A stretch of DNA of 64,000 bases from Sphingomonadales bacterium Ga0077559 (GTDB lineage: Bacteria > Pseudomonadota > Alphaproteobacteria > Sphingomonadales > Sphingomonadaceae): NCBI GenBank assembly GCA_001464315.1, contig LNFK01000075.1:186001-250000 (forward strand). Direction: 5' to 3'. Shown here in pieces: positions 9,907-20,215 of the stretch. The position numbers and the translations under genes are program-made. Under the pieces are notes generated by a model that was given only the letters and a program-made list of their open reading frames with translations, did not search any database and was not told the DNA's origin. Position 1 is the first letter of the stretch. The number at the start of each line of letters is the position of its first letter.

Positions 9907-11211
9907 TTGACACATGTTTTCCACCCTACTTCCTTGCGTGAGTATGACATTCGCGGGATCATCGGCGAAACTTTGGGGGCGGACGACGCTTACGCCATCG
10001 GGCGCGGTTTTGGCACGTGCCTAGTCCGCGCCGGCGGAAAGAAAGCAGCCATTGGCTATGATGGCCGGGTGAGCTCGCCCATGCTCGAAGAAGCCTTGGT
10101 GCGCGGCCTCAACGATAGCGGTGTTGACGTTGTGCGCATCGGCATGGGCACAACGCCTATGCTATATTATGCCGAAGCCGTCCTGGACAGCGTAGACGGT
10201 GGCATCGAGATAACCGGCAGCCACAATCCAGCCAATTATAACGGCTTCAAGATGGTACTTCAGGGACGTCCGTTCTTCGGCGCGGATATCCAGTTGCTCG
10301 GCACCATGGCGGCCGCAGGCGACTGGGCCGAAGGCACTGGCACTTCCGAGCATCTGGATATCCTTGACCAATATGTCGCCCGCGTTGCCGAGGCGGCGCC
10401 GCAAAAGGCGTTCCGCATCGGCTGGGACGCAGGCAATGGCGCGGCGGGACCGGCGATCGAGAAGCTGGTCAAGATGTTGCCGGGTGAGCATCATCTGTTG
10501 TTTGTGGATGTGGATGGACAGTTTCCCAATCATCATCCCGATCCCACCGACCCCAAGAATCTGGTCGATTTGCAAAAGCTTGTCGCGGAAAGAAATCTCG
10601 ATTTCGGAGTGGCTTTCGACGGCGACGGCGACCGCATAGGAGCAATTGACGGACAAGGCCGCGTGATCTGGGGCGACCAATTGCTGCAAATTTATGCCGA
10701 GGATGTGCTGGGCGATGTCCCGGGCGCGACGATTATCGCCGATGTGAAGGCATCACAGGCATTGTTTGATCGCGTTGAAGAACTGGGCGGTGAGCCTTTG
10801 ATGTGGAAGACCGGGCATAGCCTGATCAAGTCCAAAATGAAGGAAACAGGCTCGCCGTTGGCGGGCGAAATGAGTGGGCATATTTTCTTCAAGCATCAAT
10901 ATTATGGTTTCGACGACGCGATCTACGCCGCTGTCCGGTTGATGGCGGCATCGGCGAAGTTGGGCAAAAGCGTCACCGAACTCCGGAGCATGATGCCCGA
11001 GATGATCAACACGCCCGAAATGCGCTTTCAAGTCGATGAAAGCCGCAAGTTTGCGGTAGTCGACGAAGTACTGGCTCGGCTGTCAGCGGATGGAGCCGAC
11101 GTCAACAACACCGACGGCGCGCGCGTGAACACACCGGACGGTTGGTGGCTGCTCCGCGCATCAAACACGCAGGATGTCCTGGTAGCGCGAGCCGAGGCCT
11201 CAAGCGATTAG
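9907..11211 (+). CDS. Phosphomannomutase/phosphoglucomutase
   Basis: [51 protein letters not shown]. Confidence 0.95.
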   Translation: MTHVFHPTSLREYDIRGIIGETLGADDAYAIGRGFGTCLVRAGGKKAAIGYDGRVSSPMLEEALVRGLNDSGVDVVRIGMGTTPMLYYAEAVLDSVDGGIEITGSHNPANYNGFKMVLQGRPFFGADIQLLGTMAAAGDWAEGTGTSEHLDILDQYVARVAEAAPQKAFRIGWDAGNGAAGPAIEKLVKMLPGEHHLLFVDVDGQFPNHHPDPTDPKNLVDLQKLVAERNLDFGVAFDGDGDRIGAIDGQGRVIWGDQLLQIYAEDVLGDVPGATIIADVKASQALFDRVEELGGEPLMWKTGHSLIKSKMKETGSPLAGEMSGHIFFKHQYYGFDDAIYAAVRLMAASAKLGKSVTELRSMMPEMINTPEMRFQVDESRKFAVVDEVLARLSADGADVNNTDGARVNTPDGWWLLRASNTQDVLVARAEASSD

Positions 11212-11258
11212 CAGCATCCGGACTGGAACGCGGAGAGCAAGCCGGGCATTAACCCCGT

Positions 11259-13667
11259 GTGACTTCCCTGCCCTCAGTATTAATCGAATGGTTTGCCGCA
11301 CGGGGCTGGGCTCCGCGGCGGCATCAACTGGAGATGTTGGATGCGGCGCGCGATGGGCGGCATGCGTTGCTCGTGGCGGCAACAGGTGCGGGCAAGACGC
11401 TAGCTGGGTTTTTGCCGACCTTAAGTGACCTGATCGAGAATCCTGCCGAGGGCCTGCACACGCTTTATATCTCGCCGCTAAAGGCGCTGGCGGTCGATAT
11501 CCGACGCAATTTGCTGATCCCTGTGGAAGAGATGGGGCTGTCAATCCGAATCGAAGCGCGCACTGGAGATACACCGTCGGACCGCAAGCAACGGCAGCGC
11601 GTGAAGCCTCCACATATCCTGCTGACCACGCCTGAATCGCTGTCGCTGCTTTTGACGCATGCAGACAGCGCGTTGCTATTCTCGACGCTGAAACGTGTGA
11701 TTGTCGATGAGGTCCACGCCTTCGCCAACGGCAAGCGCGGTGATTTGTTAAGCTTGAGCCTTGCTAGGTTGCAGACCCTTTCCCCCGATATGCAGCGCGT
11801 TGCCTTGTCAGCGACCGTGGCCGACCCCGATGATTACCGCGCATGGCTCGCGCCCGATGGCGATATCGGTCTCGTCCGGCTGGTCGAGGGTGAGGCGGCG
11901 GCAGAGCCTGACCTCACGATCCTGCTGCCCGAAGGTCGAGTGCCGTGGGCCGGGCATAGCGGGCAGCATGCAATTCCGCAGCTGATCGAGGAAATCGGGC
12001 GTAACAAGATCACGCTGATTTTCTGCAACACGCGGTTCCTCGCCGAATTTATCTTCCAGAAATTATGGGACGCGAACGAGCCCAAATATGCCATCGGCAT
12101 TCATCACGGATCGCTGTCGATTGAGGCACGGCGCAAGGTAGAAGGCGCGATGGCCGACGGCAAGTTGCGGGCTTTGGTCTGCACCGCCTCGCTCGATCTC
12201 GGCGTCGATTGGGGCGATGTTGATTGCGTCATTCAGATGGGCGCGCCCAAAGGATCGTCGCGGTTGTTGCAGCGAATCGGGCGGTCAAACCACAGGATGG
12301 ACGAGCCGTCAAAGGCCATCCTCGTGCCCGGCAATCGTTTCGAGTACCTGGAGGCGCAAGCTGCGTTCGACGCCGTCACCGAAGGCGTCCGTGACGGCGA
12401 GGCATTTCAGGTCGGCAGCTATGATGTACTCGCGCAGCATGTGATGGGCATCGCCTGCGCCGGGCCGTTTGACGAAGCGGAACTGCTCACCGAGGTGCAA
12501 TCGGCTTTGCCTTATTCGGCGCTCGATGCCGTGACCTTCGCGCGCGTTATCGAGTTCATCGCCACCGGCGGCTACTCGCTTCGCGCCTATGACAAGTTCA
12601 AAAAACTGGTCAAAGGCCCAGACGGCAGATGGCGGTTGTCACATCCCAAATTCGCCACGCAACACCGGTTCAACGCTGGCATCATCGTCGACTCACCGAT
12701 GCTCGATGTCCGTTTCCGCAACGGACGCAAGCTCGGCAAGGTGGAGGAGGGGTTTGCCTCGACGCTGTCGCCCGGCAACACCTTCACCTTCGCCGGGATG
12801 GCGCTTGAGGTCGAGTCGATCAAGGACCTCGACCTTATCGTGCGCGCCGCGACCAAACAGGCAGCCAATATCCCTAGTTACATGGGCGCGCGGTTGCCGC
12901 TGACGACGCATCTAGCCGGCCGTGTGCGGCAAATGCTGACCGACAGGGCCTCGTGGGCCCGCTTTCCCGACGAAGTTCGCGAATGGCTGGAAATGCAGGA
13001 TTATCGCAGCCAGATGCCAGCACCAGGGCAATTGCTCGTCGAAACCTTCCCGCATGACAAGCGCCATTATATGGTTACTTACCCGTTCGAAGGCTGGAAC
13101 GCGCACCAATCGCTGGGGATGCTGGTGACGCGGCGTATGGAGAGCCGCGGGCTGATGCCTATGGGCTTTGTCGCTAGCGACTATGCGCTTGGCGTATGGA
13201 GCCTGAAGCCAATCACCGACCCGCAGCCGCTTTTTTCTTCGGACATATTGGCCGACGAATTTGTCGACTGGGTGGAGAATAGCTACCTGCTCAAACGCGC
13301 GTTCCGAGAGGTTGCCGTGATCAGCGGGCTGGTCGAACGCCAGCATCCGGGCAAGCGCAAAACCGGCAAGCAGGTTACATTTTCGACCGACCTGATTTAC
13401 GACGTACTGCGCAAATATGAGCCCGACCATTTGCTGCTTGAGGCCGCATGGGCCGACGCCCGCGCGCGATTAACCGATGTCGGGCGGCTGGGAGATTTGC
13501 TCGACCGGGCAGCGGACACGATGCTTCATGTCGACCTTGAACGAGTCAGCCCGCTCGCGGTGCCGTTACTGGTGATGATCGGACGCGAGAGCGTCGCGCA
13601 GGGGTCCGTGGACGACGAATTATTGCTTGAGGCCGAAAACCTGGCGGGAGTCGCTATGACGCCTTGA
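11259..13667 (+). CDS. Lhr-like, ligase-associated DNA damage response DEXH-box helicase
   Basis: GTG start; ATGAGKTLAGFLP (Walker A), VDEVHAF (DEVH), LSATVAD, GSSRLLQRIGRSNH. Confidence 0.93.
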   Translation: MTSLPSVLIEWFAARGWAPRRHQLEMLDAARDGRHALLVAATGAGKTLAGFLPTLSDLIENPAEGLHTLYISPLKALAVDIRRNLLIPVEEMGLSIRIEARTGDTPSDRKQRQRVKPPHILLTTPESLSLLLTHADSALLFSTLKRVIVDEVHAFANGKRGDLLSLSLARLQTLSPDMQRVALSATVADPDDYRAWLAPDGDIGLVRLVEGEAAAEPDLTILLPEGRVPWAGHSGQHAIPQLIEEIGRNKITLIFCNTRFLAEFIFQKLWDANEPKYAIGIHHGSLSIEARRKVEGAMADGKLRALVCTASLDLGVDWGDVDCVIQMGAPKGSSRLLQRIGRSNHRMDEPSKAILVPGNRFEYLEAQAAFDAVTEGVRDGEAFQVGSYDVLAQHVMGIACAGPFDEAELLTEVQSALPYSALDAVTFARVIEFIATGGYSLRAYDKFKKLVKGPDGRWRLSHPKFATQHRFNAGIIVDSPMLDVRFRNGRKLGKVEEGFASTLSPGNTFTFAGMALEVESIKDLDLIVRAATKQAANIPSYMGARLPLTTHLAGRVRQMLTDRASWARFPDEVREWLEMQDYRSQMPAPGQLLVETFPHDKRHYMVTYPFEGWNAHQSLGMLVTRRMESRGLMPMGFVASDYALGVWSLKPITDPQPLFSSDILADEFVDWVENSYLLKRAFREVAVISGLVERQHPGKRKTGKQVTFSTDLIYDVLRKYEPDHLLLEAAWADARARLTDVGRLGDLLDRAADTMLHVDLERVSPLAVPLLVMIGRESVAQGSVDDELLLEAENLAGVAMTP

Positions 13668-13690
13668 CGCAGGGCTGAGGCTTCAAATGC

Positions 13691-13745
13691 CCCTCCGTTA
13701 GTTGCTGTGCAACTGTCACCTCCCCATTTTTGCAAAATGGGGAGG
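13691..13745. repeat. REP-like double palindrome, possible bidirectional terminator
   Basis: agttgc-tgt-gcaact followed by cctccccatttt-tgc-aaaatggggagg (12-bp perfect stem) between convergent genes. Confidence 0.6.
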
Positions 13746-13754
13746 ATTAGGATT

Positions 13755-15671
13755 TTAATTCAGCAACGTCTGTTTCCAGAACATCAATGTCGTCCAGAAA
13801 TTATAATCGATATTTTCCTTCTTCGCAAAGCCATGCCCTTCATTTTTGCCTAGCAGATGCCACGCTGTGCCGCCCTTTTCGCGGATGGCTTTGACGATCT
13901 GGTCGGCTTCGGACGACGGCACGCGCGGATCGTTGCCGCCAGTGACGACGAACATTGGCTTGGTGATTTCAGCCACGCGGGTCAGCGGCGAGATTTCTAG
14001 CAGCTTGGCGCGCTGCACCGGATCACGCTCGTCGCCATATTCGACGCGGCGCAAATCGCGACGGTAGCTTTGAGTATTTTCAAGGAAGGTCACGAAGTTG
14101 GAAATCGCGACGATGCAATTGGTCGAGCGGAGCTTGTCCTTATACTGCACCGCAGCCGCGTAGCACATATAGCCGCCGTACGAGCCCCCTGCCAATCCGA
14201 AGCGACTAGCATCGAGGCCCTTGTCCTTTTCGAGCGCGCCGAGAAACGCGCCCATGTCCTTTACCGAATCTTCGCGCTTGAATGGGCCGTTGTCGAGGCT
14301 GACGAAATTCTTGCCGTAACCGGTCGAGCCGCGAACATTGGGGTAAAATATGGCAACGCCCATCTCGTTGAGCAGATAATTGCTACGGCCCTGAAAACCA
14401 GGGCGCGACTGGCCTTCGGGGCCGCCATGGACGTTCATGATCATGGGCCGCTTACCCGGGAATTTGGCGGCGTCGGGGCGGTAGAGGAAGCCAGAGACTT
14501 CAAGTCCGTCGAAGCTTTTGACCTTGACCAACTCGGGCTCGACATTTTTCGACACATCAAGACCGCCGGTTTCGCTTTCGGTCCAGCGCGTGACTTTCAG
14601 CGTTTTCGGATCAACGCTGTACGCATCGGCCGCGCTGCGCGCCGATGTAAAGGTAACCCCAATCTCGCCCCATTCGGACACTTCGAAGCCGCCGATGATA
14701 CCGGCGGGCAAGCCATCCACAGCGCGGACCTTGTTTGTTTTGGGGTCGAGCAGTTTGAGTTTGCTGATCCCGGCCTCATTGGTTTCGTAGACAATGAAAC
14801 TGCCGTCGGGGGAAATGTCGAAGCTGTCGACATCCCATTTTTCAGATGGTCCACGGGGCGTGAATTTGCCTGTCGCAATGTTGATGGTGCCCAACCGCTG
14901 AAAGTCCGATCCCTCGTCCGACGTGACCCACAGGCTGCCGTCTGGTGCAAAAGACGCGCCGCCAATCGCGATATCCTTGGCATGGTCGCCAATCGGGGTC
15001 ATGTTGCCGGTGCCCAGATCGAGCAACGACATGTCGACGTTGGTCACTGACATGTATTGCGCGACCACAGCGCTTTTCTTGTCAGGTGAGAATGCGCCGA
15101 CATTCCAGCCGCCACCTTTGACTTCAGCGACCATCCGGCTTGTCGATGGATCGCGTGGGTTCATCACATAAATGTCGTTGTCGGTGCCGTTGCGCCGTGT
15201 CGAGGTATAGGCGACCAACTCGCCATCATCGCTCCAGGCGTTGATGCTGTTGCGGCTTTTACCGTCGGTCAGCAGAGTGAGTTTGCCGTCCTTCAACGAA
15301 TAGATCTGGTAGAACTCATTTCCGCCAATATCTTTCTGCGTGAGAAGAATATCACCGGTTTTAGGAGCCCAGCTACCACCGCCAACGGGTTCTGCCTCGA
15401 AACTGATCTGTTTGCGGTCCATCATCGGCCCGGCAACGCGGTGGAGCTGAGCTGTGTTGCCGAAACGGGTCGCAATCAGCATCGACTTGTCGGTCGGGTG
15501 CCACCCCGAAAAGCTCGCGGTACGGAATTCCATATAAGGCCGGGTTTCAACCGGGAGTTCGTCGGGTACCGGAGGGATGCCATCTGCGACCAGCGCATCG
15601 GGTTTTGGCGCGTCAGCAAATGCGGGTGCCATTGGCAAAGCCAGCGCGGCAATCAAAAGCAGTTTCTTCAT
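13755..15671 (-). CDS. S9-family (prolyl oligopeptidase-like) peptidase, exported
   Basis: MKKLLLIAALALPMAPAFA signal; beta-propeller repeats; GLAGGSYGGYMCY nucleophile elbow; VTGGNDPRVPSSE; EGHGF. Confidence 0.93.
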   Translation of the reverse strand: MKKLLLIAALALPMAPAFADAPKPDALVADGIPPVPDELPVETRPYMEFRTASFSGWHPTDKSMLIATRFGNTAQLHRVAGPMMDRKQISFEAEPVGGGSWAPKTGDILLTQKDIGGNEFYQIYSLKDGKLTLLTDGKSRNSINAWSDDGELVAYTSTRRNGTDNDIYVMNPRDPSTSRMVAEVKGGGWNVGAFSPDKKSAVVAQYMSVTNVDMSLLDLGTGNMTPIGDHAKDIAIGGASFAPDGSLWVTSDEGSDFQRLGTINIATGKFTPRGPSEKWDVDSFDISPDGSFIVYETNEAGISKLKLLDPKTNKVRAVDGLPAGIIGGFEVSEWGEIGVTFTSARSAADAYSVDPKTLKVTRWTESETGGLDVSKNVEPELVKVKSFDGLEVSGFLYRPDAAKFPGKRPMIMNVHGGPEGQSRPGFQGRSNYLLNEMGVAIFYPNVRGSTGYGKNFVSLDNGPFKREDSVKDMGAFLGALEKDKGLDASRFGLAGGSYGGYMCYAAAVQYKDKLRSTNCIVAISNFVTFLENTQSYRRDLRRVEYGDERDPVQRAKLLEISPLTRVAEITKPMFVVTGGNDPRVPSSEADQIVKAIREKGGTAWHLLGKNEGHGFAKKENIDYNFWTTLMFWKQTLLN

Positions 15672-15836
15672 CGATATTCCCCTATGTCTCGTCTCGATGG
15701 CCAAAGGCTAACCGAGCGCCCGCTGGCCAGCAATCGAAATGATGTACGCACTTCGACAAAGGCCGCAGCGGCTTCGACCAGCGGCGACTTGTCGGCCCCT
15801 GTAAACAGGCGTATGTTTCGCTTAGGAGATGGTGAG

Positions 15837-16790
15837 ATGAAGCTTTTCATATTCGCATTAATCGCGGGCGGGCTGGTCAGCAGTGGCGCAATGGCACAAG
15901 AACCGGCCGAGCTTTCGCCCGGCACCCCCATCATTGAAAATTTCGTAATAGACCGAAGCGACCGGATGACGGTGCAGGTGCAAGTCAATGGCAGCGAGGC
16001 CGTGCCTTTCATTGTGGACACAGGCGCCGAACGCACGGTGATTGCGAACGATCTTGCGCGCAAATTGCTGCTGGAAGCGGGTCCTGTGCTCACGCTGGCC
16101 ACGATTTCAGGCCGTACCCAGGTCAATTCATTCTTTATCGAAAGGCTGACAACCGCTGCGGTCAATCTGGAGGGCTTAGAGGCGCCAGGTCTCGAACGAA
16201 CCAATCTGGGAGCTTATGGCTTGCTCGGTATCGACAGCCTTGAAGATGCCCGCGTCCATCTCGACTTTGCCAACAAGAAAATGGACGTACTGCCATCGCG
16301 CAAGACGCGCAGCAAAACCAAGCTTGAAAACGGAATGATCGTCGTTAGCGCCCAGAAAAAAGCAGGGCGGATGATCATCTCGAGCGCCAGGATCGATGGC
16401 ATCCGCGTGGATATCATTCTCGACACCGGCGCTCAAAGCAGCATGGCCAATCTGGTACTGCGCGACAAGCTTCGCCGCCGCCACCGCACGGGTGAATATC
16501 TGCCGGTGAAGATGACCAGCGTGACCGGCGCTATTCTCGACGGCGAATACACCCAGTTGAGGGAAATCGAGGTCGGCGGCCTGACGATAAACGATCTGCC
16601 GATAACATTTGCCCGAAACTATGCCTTCACCGCGCTTGGGCTCGAAGAAAGGCCAGCGATCCTGCTCGGTATGGACGCACTCAAGCTGTTCGACCGGGTA
16701 CTGATTGATTTTAGCAACCGACGTGTCGGGTTCGACCTGCCCAAAGGCGTCGAGCGCAAATCGGACGCCCGGATGGCATCCGCTTACTAG
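15837..16790 (+). CDS. Exported protein with two retropepsin-like aspartic protease domains
   Basis: Signal peptide MKLFIFALIAGGLVSSGAMA; FIVDTGAERTVI and IILDTGAQSSMA; LLGIDSL and LLGMDAL. Start refined. Confidence 0.85.
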   Translation: MKLFIFALIAGGLVSSGAMAQEPAELSPGTPIIENFVIDRSDRMTVQVQVNGSEAVPFIVDTGAERTVIANDLARKLLLEAGPVLTLATISGRTQVNSFFIERLTTAAVNLEGLEAPGLERTNLGAYGLLGIDSLEDARVHLDFANKKMDVLPSRKTRSKTKLENGMIVVSAQKKAGRMIISSARIDGIRVDIILDTGAQSSMANLVLRDKLRRRHRTGEYLPVKMTSVTGAILDGEYTQLREIEVGGLTINDLPITFARNYAFTALGLEERPAILLGMDALKLFDRVLIDFSNRRVGFDLPKGVERKSDARMASAY

Positions 16791-16828
16791 GCCTTGCCTA
16801 CGCCGTTGCTGGCTAGCATAGGCGGCTG

Positions 16829-17524
16829 ATGACCCGTATATTTGAATTTGGCGGCCAGACTTTTGAACTTGCGGGTGAGGCCGCTTTATTTTGGCCGCAC
16901 CAATCCACTTTGCTTTTGTCCGATCTGCACCTTGAAAAGGCCAGCGCCTTTGCCTCCAGCGGGCAGATGTTGCCGCCTTATGATAGCCTATCGACATTGC
17001 ATGATATTGCGGCATTGGTCGGGCAGTATCAGCCGGAACGGATCATATCGCTCGGCGACAATTTTCATGACGATGCAGGCGAAGTGCGGCTGCCGCCCGA
17101 TGCGTCGGCCTTGCTGCAACGCCTTGTCGCGCAAGCCGACTGGGTCTGGATCACCGGCAATCACGACCGCAATCTTGAGGCGCGTTGGGGTGGCCAGTCG
17201 GTCGAGGAACTTGTGCTGTCGGGCATCATGTTGCGGCACGAAGCATTACGCGGCGAAGCTGCGCCTGAAATTTCCGGCCATTTTCATCCCAAATATCGTC
17301 AGAATTTGCGCGGACGGATCGTGTCGCGGCGCTGTTTCGTGCGTGGGCCCCGCAAGCTGATCATGCCGGCCTTTGGCGCATTTACTGGCGGGCTGGACGC
17401 GCAAGATGTGGCGATTTACCGCGCCTGCGATTTGGCCGGGTCCGAACATGCCGAAGCGCTGGTGCCGACCCGCGCTGGTTTTGTGCGATTTCGTCTAGAG
17501 TGCGCGGGCGCGTTCGCCAAATAG
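16829..17524 (+). CDS. pdeM: Ligase-associated DNA damage response endonuclease PdeM (metallophosphoesterase)
   Basis: LLLSDLHLEKASAFASSGQMLPPYDS, SLGDNFHD, WITGNHD, EISGHFHPKY. Confidence 0.9.
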   Translation: MTRIFEFGGQTFELAGEAALFWPHQSTLLLSDLHLEKASAFASSGQMLPPYDSLSTLHDIAALVGQYQPERIISLGDNFHDDAGEVRLPPDASALLQRLVAQADWVWITGNHDRNLEARWGGQSVEELVLSGIMLRHEALRGEAAPEISGHFHPKYRQNLRGRIVSRRCFVRGPRKLIMPAFGAFTGGLDAQDVAIYRACDLAGSEHAEALVPTRAGFVRFRLECAGAFAK

Positions 17525-18181
17525 GGCCGTGCCAACGCGGACATGCGTCGCGCCAAGCATAATCGCGGTGGGGAAGTCGTCGGACATACCCATGCTGAGC
17601 CCGCTGAGGCTATGTCTAGCTGCGAGTTCAGCGAGCAATGCGAAATACGGCGCTGGCTCGATATCGGCGGGTGGCAAGCACATCAGACCTGCAATTTCTA
17701 TTCCCTCGGCTTGCGTGGCGGCGATCAAATCGGAGAGGTCGCCAACCATGCAACCGCCTTTTTGTGGTTCATCGCCGATGTTGACTTGGATGAAGCAGGG
17801 AACATTCCGGTTCTGTTCGCGCATCGCTTTGCCTAGTGCTTTAGCTAAAGACAGCCGGTCGAGCGAATGGATATAGTCGAACAATCCCACAGCCTCCTCG
17901 GCCTTGTTAGATTGCAGCTGTCCTATCAAATGTAGCTTTGTGTCAGGGAAGTCATCGCGGAGCCTAGGCCATTTGGCCTGTGCTTCCTGAACGCGATTCT
18001 CGCCAAATGCGCGGTGACCAGTATCCAGCAGCGGCCTGATCGCCTCGGCATCCCGCGTTTTAGAAACGCCTATCAATTCGATCTCTGCAGCTTCTCGCCG
18101 CGCCAGTTTGGCGGCGCTGGCAATCTGGGCGTTGATGTCGTGCAGGCGCACTGCGGCATTGTCTTGGGTCGCTTCGCTCAT
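17495..18181 (-). CDS. YggS-family pyridoxal phosphate homeostasis protein
   Basis: IELIGVSKTRDAEAIRPLLDTGHRAFGENRVQEAQAKW, LIGQLQSNKA, LSMGMSDDFPTAIMLGATHVRVGTALFG. Confidence 0.95.
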   Translation of the reverse strand: MSEATQDNAAVRLHDINAQIASAAKLARREAAEIELIGVSKTRDAEAIRPLLDTGHRAFGENRVQEAQAKWPRLRDDFPDTKLHLIGQLQSNKAEEAVGLFDYIHSLDRLSLAKALGKAMREQNRNVPCFIQVNIGDEPQKGGCMVGDLSDLIAATQAEGIEIAGLMCLPPADIEPAPYFALLAELAARHSLSGLSMGMSDDFPTAIMLGATHVRVGTALFGERARAL

Positions 18182-18204
18182 AAAGCGAGGCTATAGGCGG
18201 CAGG

Positions 18205-18777
18205 ATGACGCGTCGCCAGCCCTACAATATAGCAAAACCCGCTTTGCCGAGAAAATGGCTGATGACCGACGAACGCTTTGGCGACGATCTTTTGCCCGCC
18301 ATCCGCCGATTGCCTGCGTGTTCCGGGGTGGTGTTTCGACATTATCATCTGGCACCTAAAGCAAGGCGTGACCTGTTTCGGCAGGTCGGCAAAATTTGTC
18401 GCCAGCGTGGGCATATGTTGATTCTGGCCGGATCGGAGAGAGTAGCTTTGCGATGGCATGCCGATGGGTTCCATGGGCGACACGGCGTTGCGCGTTCAAC
18501 TATGCTGCGAAGCGCGCCGGTGCATGACCATGCCGAGTTGCGCGAGGCGCTGCGCAATAACGCGAATCTGCTTTTCATCTCGCCATTGTTCAAAACCGCC
18601 AGTCATGCAGGCGGCAAAGTACTGGGCAGGCTCGCCTTCAATGCGCTCGCGCATCAGCGCGGAACAGCAATGGTGATCGCGCTCGGTGGGATGACCCGGC
18701 AACGGGCCAATAGCTTGAAGCGCCAGAACATACATGGCTGGGCCGCAATCGACGCCTTTAGGAAAACCGTGCTTTAG
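18205..18777 (+). CDS. Thiamine phosphate synthase/TenI-like protein
   Basis: MTDERFGDDLLPAIRRLPACSGVVFRHYHL...ADGFHGRHG...LLFISPLFKTASHAGGKVLG; divergent ThiE-like pattern. Confidence 0.65.
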   Translation: MTRRQPYNIAKPALPRKWLMTDERFGDDLLPAIRRLPACSGVVFRHYHLAPKARRDLFRQVGKICRQRGHMLILAGSERVALRWHADGFHGRHGVARSTMLRSAPVHDHAELREALRNNANLLFISPLFKTASHAGGKVLGRLAFNALAHQRGTAMVIALGGMTRQRANSLKRQNIHGWAAIDAFRKTVL

Positions 18778-19532
18778 AAGCGGATTTTCGTACCGACGTA
18801 AACAGCTTCGCTGTCCTTGCGGTTATCGGCAGACGGCAGCACGCGGTCATTTTCACGCTCGTAACGCACACCTGCTGTCACGTCGATTTTGCGGCTGATC
18901 GAAAAGCTGCCGCCAACATCAAGCTTATAGTCGCCAGCAGTCGCTTCACCTCGCGCTGGCGTCGCAGTTCCGGTACTCTGGTCAAGCTTGATATTGGTGC
19001 TGAACTTGCTCGGCTTTTTCGTGCCTTCATCCAGGCGGAAGCCACCTTTACCCAATTCCATGATCGGAACGCGCGCCGCAAGTTTAGGCGTTGATGGCAG
19101 AGCGAAGCCTTGCCAGCCCTTTGCTGCAGTCAAACGATAATCGACGGTCGACAAACGAACGCCACCATTGCCTGCGCCGGGCTCGATAGCGGCGATTGCG
19201 CTACGCACCGATACCGCGCCTGCGGTCAAACGCGAATTGGCGCGCGCGGCAACGATGATCGTGCGGTTACGATTCGCATCGGCACTCGCCAGAGTGAAAG
19301 GAAAGCGGCCATCGGTCGAACTGCGCGTAGCGGAAAATTTGGCGGCCAAACCGCTATCGACGCCCGATGGTGTGAATGTGTTCAACCAGTCTTTCGATGC
19401 GACGCGTGCCTCGCTAAGAGACTTAGCAGCAAAAGCGGGAACCATTAATGGCGACAGGACAAGCGAACCCGCTGCTAGCAATGATGCTGCAAAAGCGGCG
19501 TTTTTCCGCCCAAAAGGTTTCTTTGCAGACAT
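18774..19532 (-). CDS. Exported hypothetical protein with C-terminal Phe
   Basis: Signal peptide ending VPAFA; alternating pattern GVRYERENDRV...EAVYVGTKIRF resembling an outer-membrane beta-signal. Confidence 0.6.
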   Translation of the reverse strand: MSAKKPFGRKNAAFAASLLAAGSLVLSPLMVPAFAAKSLSEARVASKDWLNTFTPSGVDSGLAAKFSATRSSTDGRFPFTLASADANRNRTIIVAARANSRLTAGAVSVRSAIAAIEPGAGNGGVRLSTVDYRLTAAKGWQGFALPSTPKLAARVPIMELGKGGFRLDEGTKKPSKFSTNIKLDQSTGTATPARGEATAGDYKLDVGGSFSISRKIDVTAGVRYERENDRVLPSADNRKDSEAVYVGTKIRF

Positions 19533-19777
19533 AGTCTGTCCAAACGACTCCCTGTTCCATTTTTTCTATACGCGCAGTTCGCCCGATTCAAAAGGGGCGA
19601 CACCAAAGATTCGTTAATAGAACGCGATTCTTCCCAACATGTTGCACGATGTCCACAATCGGTCATCGTCCGCCCGTGCTGCATAGGTACCAACGGTGGT
19701 TCAGCAGCCAGAAAGCTTGCTCAAGCCAGCAAGCCGCTATAGAGGTTTCTGCAATTATTTCTCATCAAGGACATTTT

Positions 19778-20209
19778 ATGCGCACCATCCGCCTGGCACT
19801 CATTCTCGCTTCCGGCACATTGATGCTTTCAGCCTGTGGCGGCGGCGAGCGTCCAAAGGCCGATTTGGCCGCTAGCCAGGTGACGACAATTGGCGTTAAC
19901 AGCTATTTATGGCGCGCCAGCCTTGATGCGCTTTCGTTCATGCCTTTGGTACAAACCGACTCTTCGGGCGGCGTGATTGTCACCGACTGGTATGTGAACC
20001 CGCAAAGCCCCGGAGAACGCGTGAAGTTGACGGTGTCGATCCTGGATCAGGACCTGCGCGCGGATGCCCTGCGCGTTGCGGGCAGCCGCGAAATTTCGCA
20101 GAACGGCCAGTGGGTTGCTGCGCCCTTGCGCGCCGCGACGGTGCAAAAGCTCGAAGCGGTTATCCTTACCAAGGCACGCGATCTTCGCCGGTCGGCCATC
20201 ACCGGGTAA
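19778..20209 (+). CDS. DUF3576-family lipoprotein
   Basis: MRTIRLALILASGTLMLSACGG lipobox; VNSYLWRASLDALSFMPL...GGVIVTDWY. Upstream of leuS. Start refined. Confidence 0.85.
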   Translation: MRTIRLALILASGTLMLSACGGGERPKADLAASQVTTIGVNSYLWRASLDALSFMPLVQTDSSGGVIVTDWYVNPQSPGERVKLTVSILDQDLRADALRVAGSREISQNGQWVAAPLRAATVQKLEAVILTKARDLRRSAITG

Positions 20210-20215
20210 TTCTCT

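Noticed and set aside
14070-15050. 326-aa plus-strand ORF
   Set aside because: Antisense shadow of the S9 peptidase.
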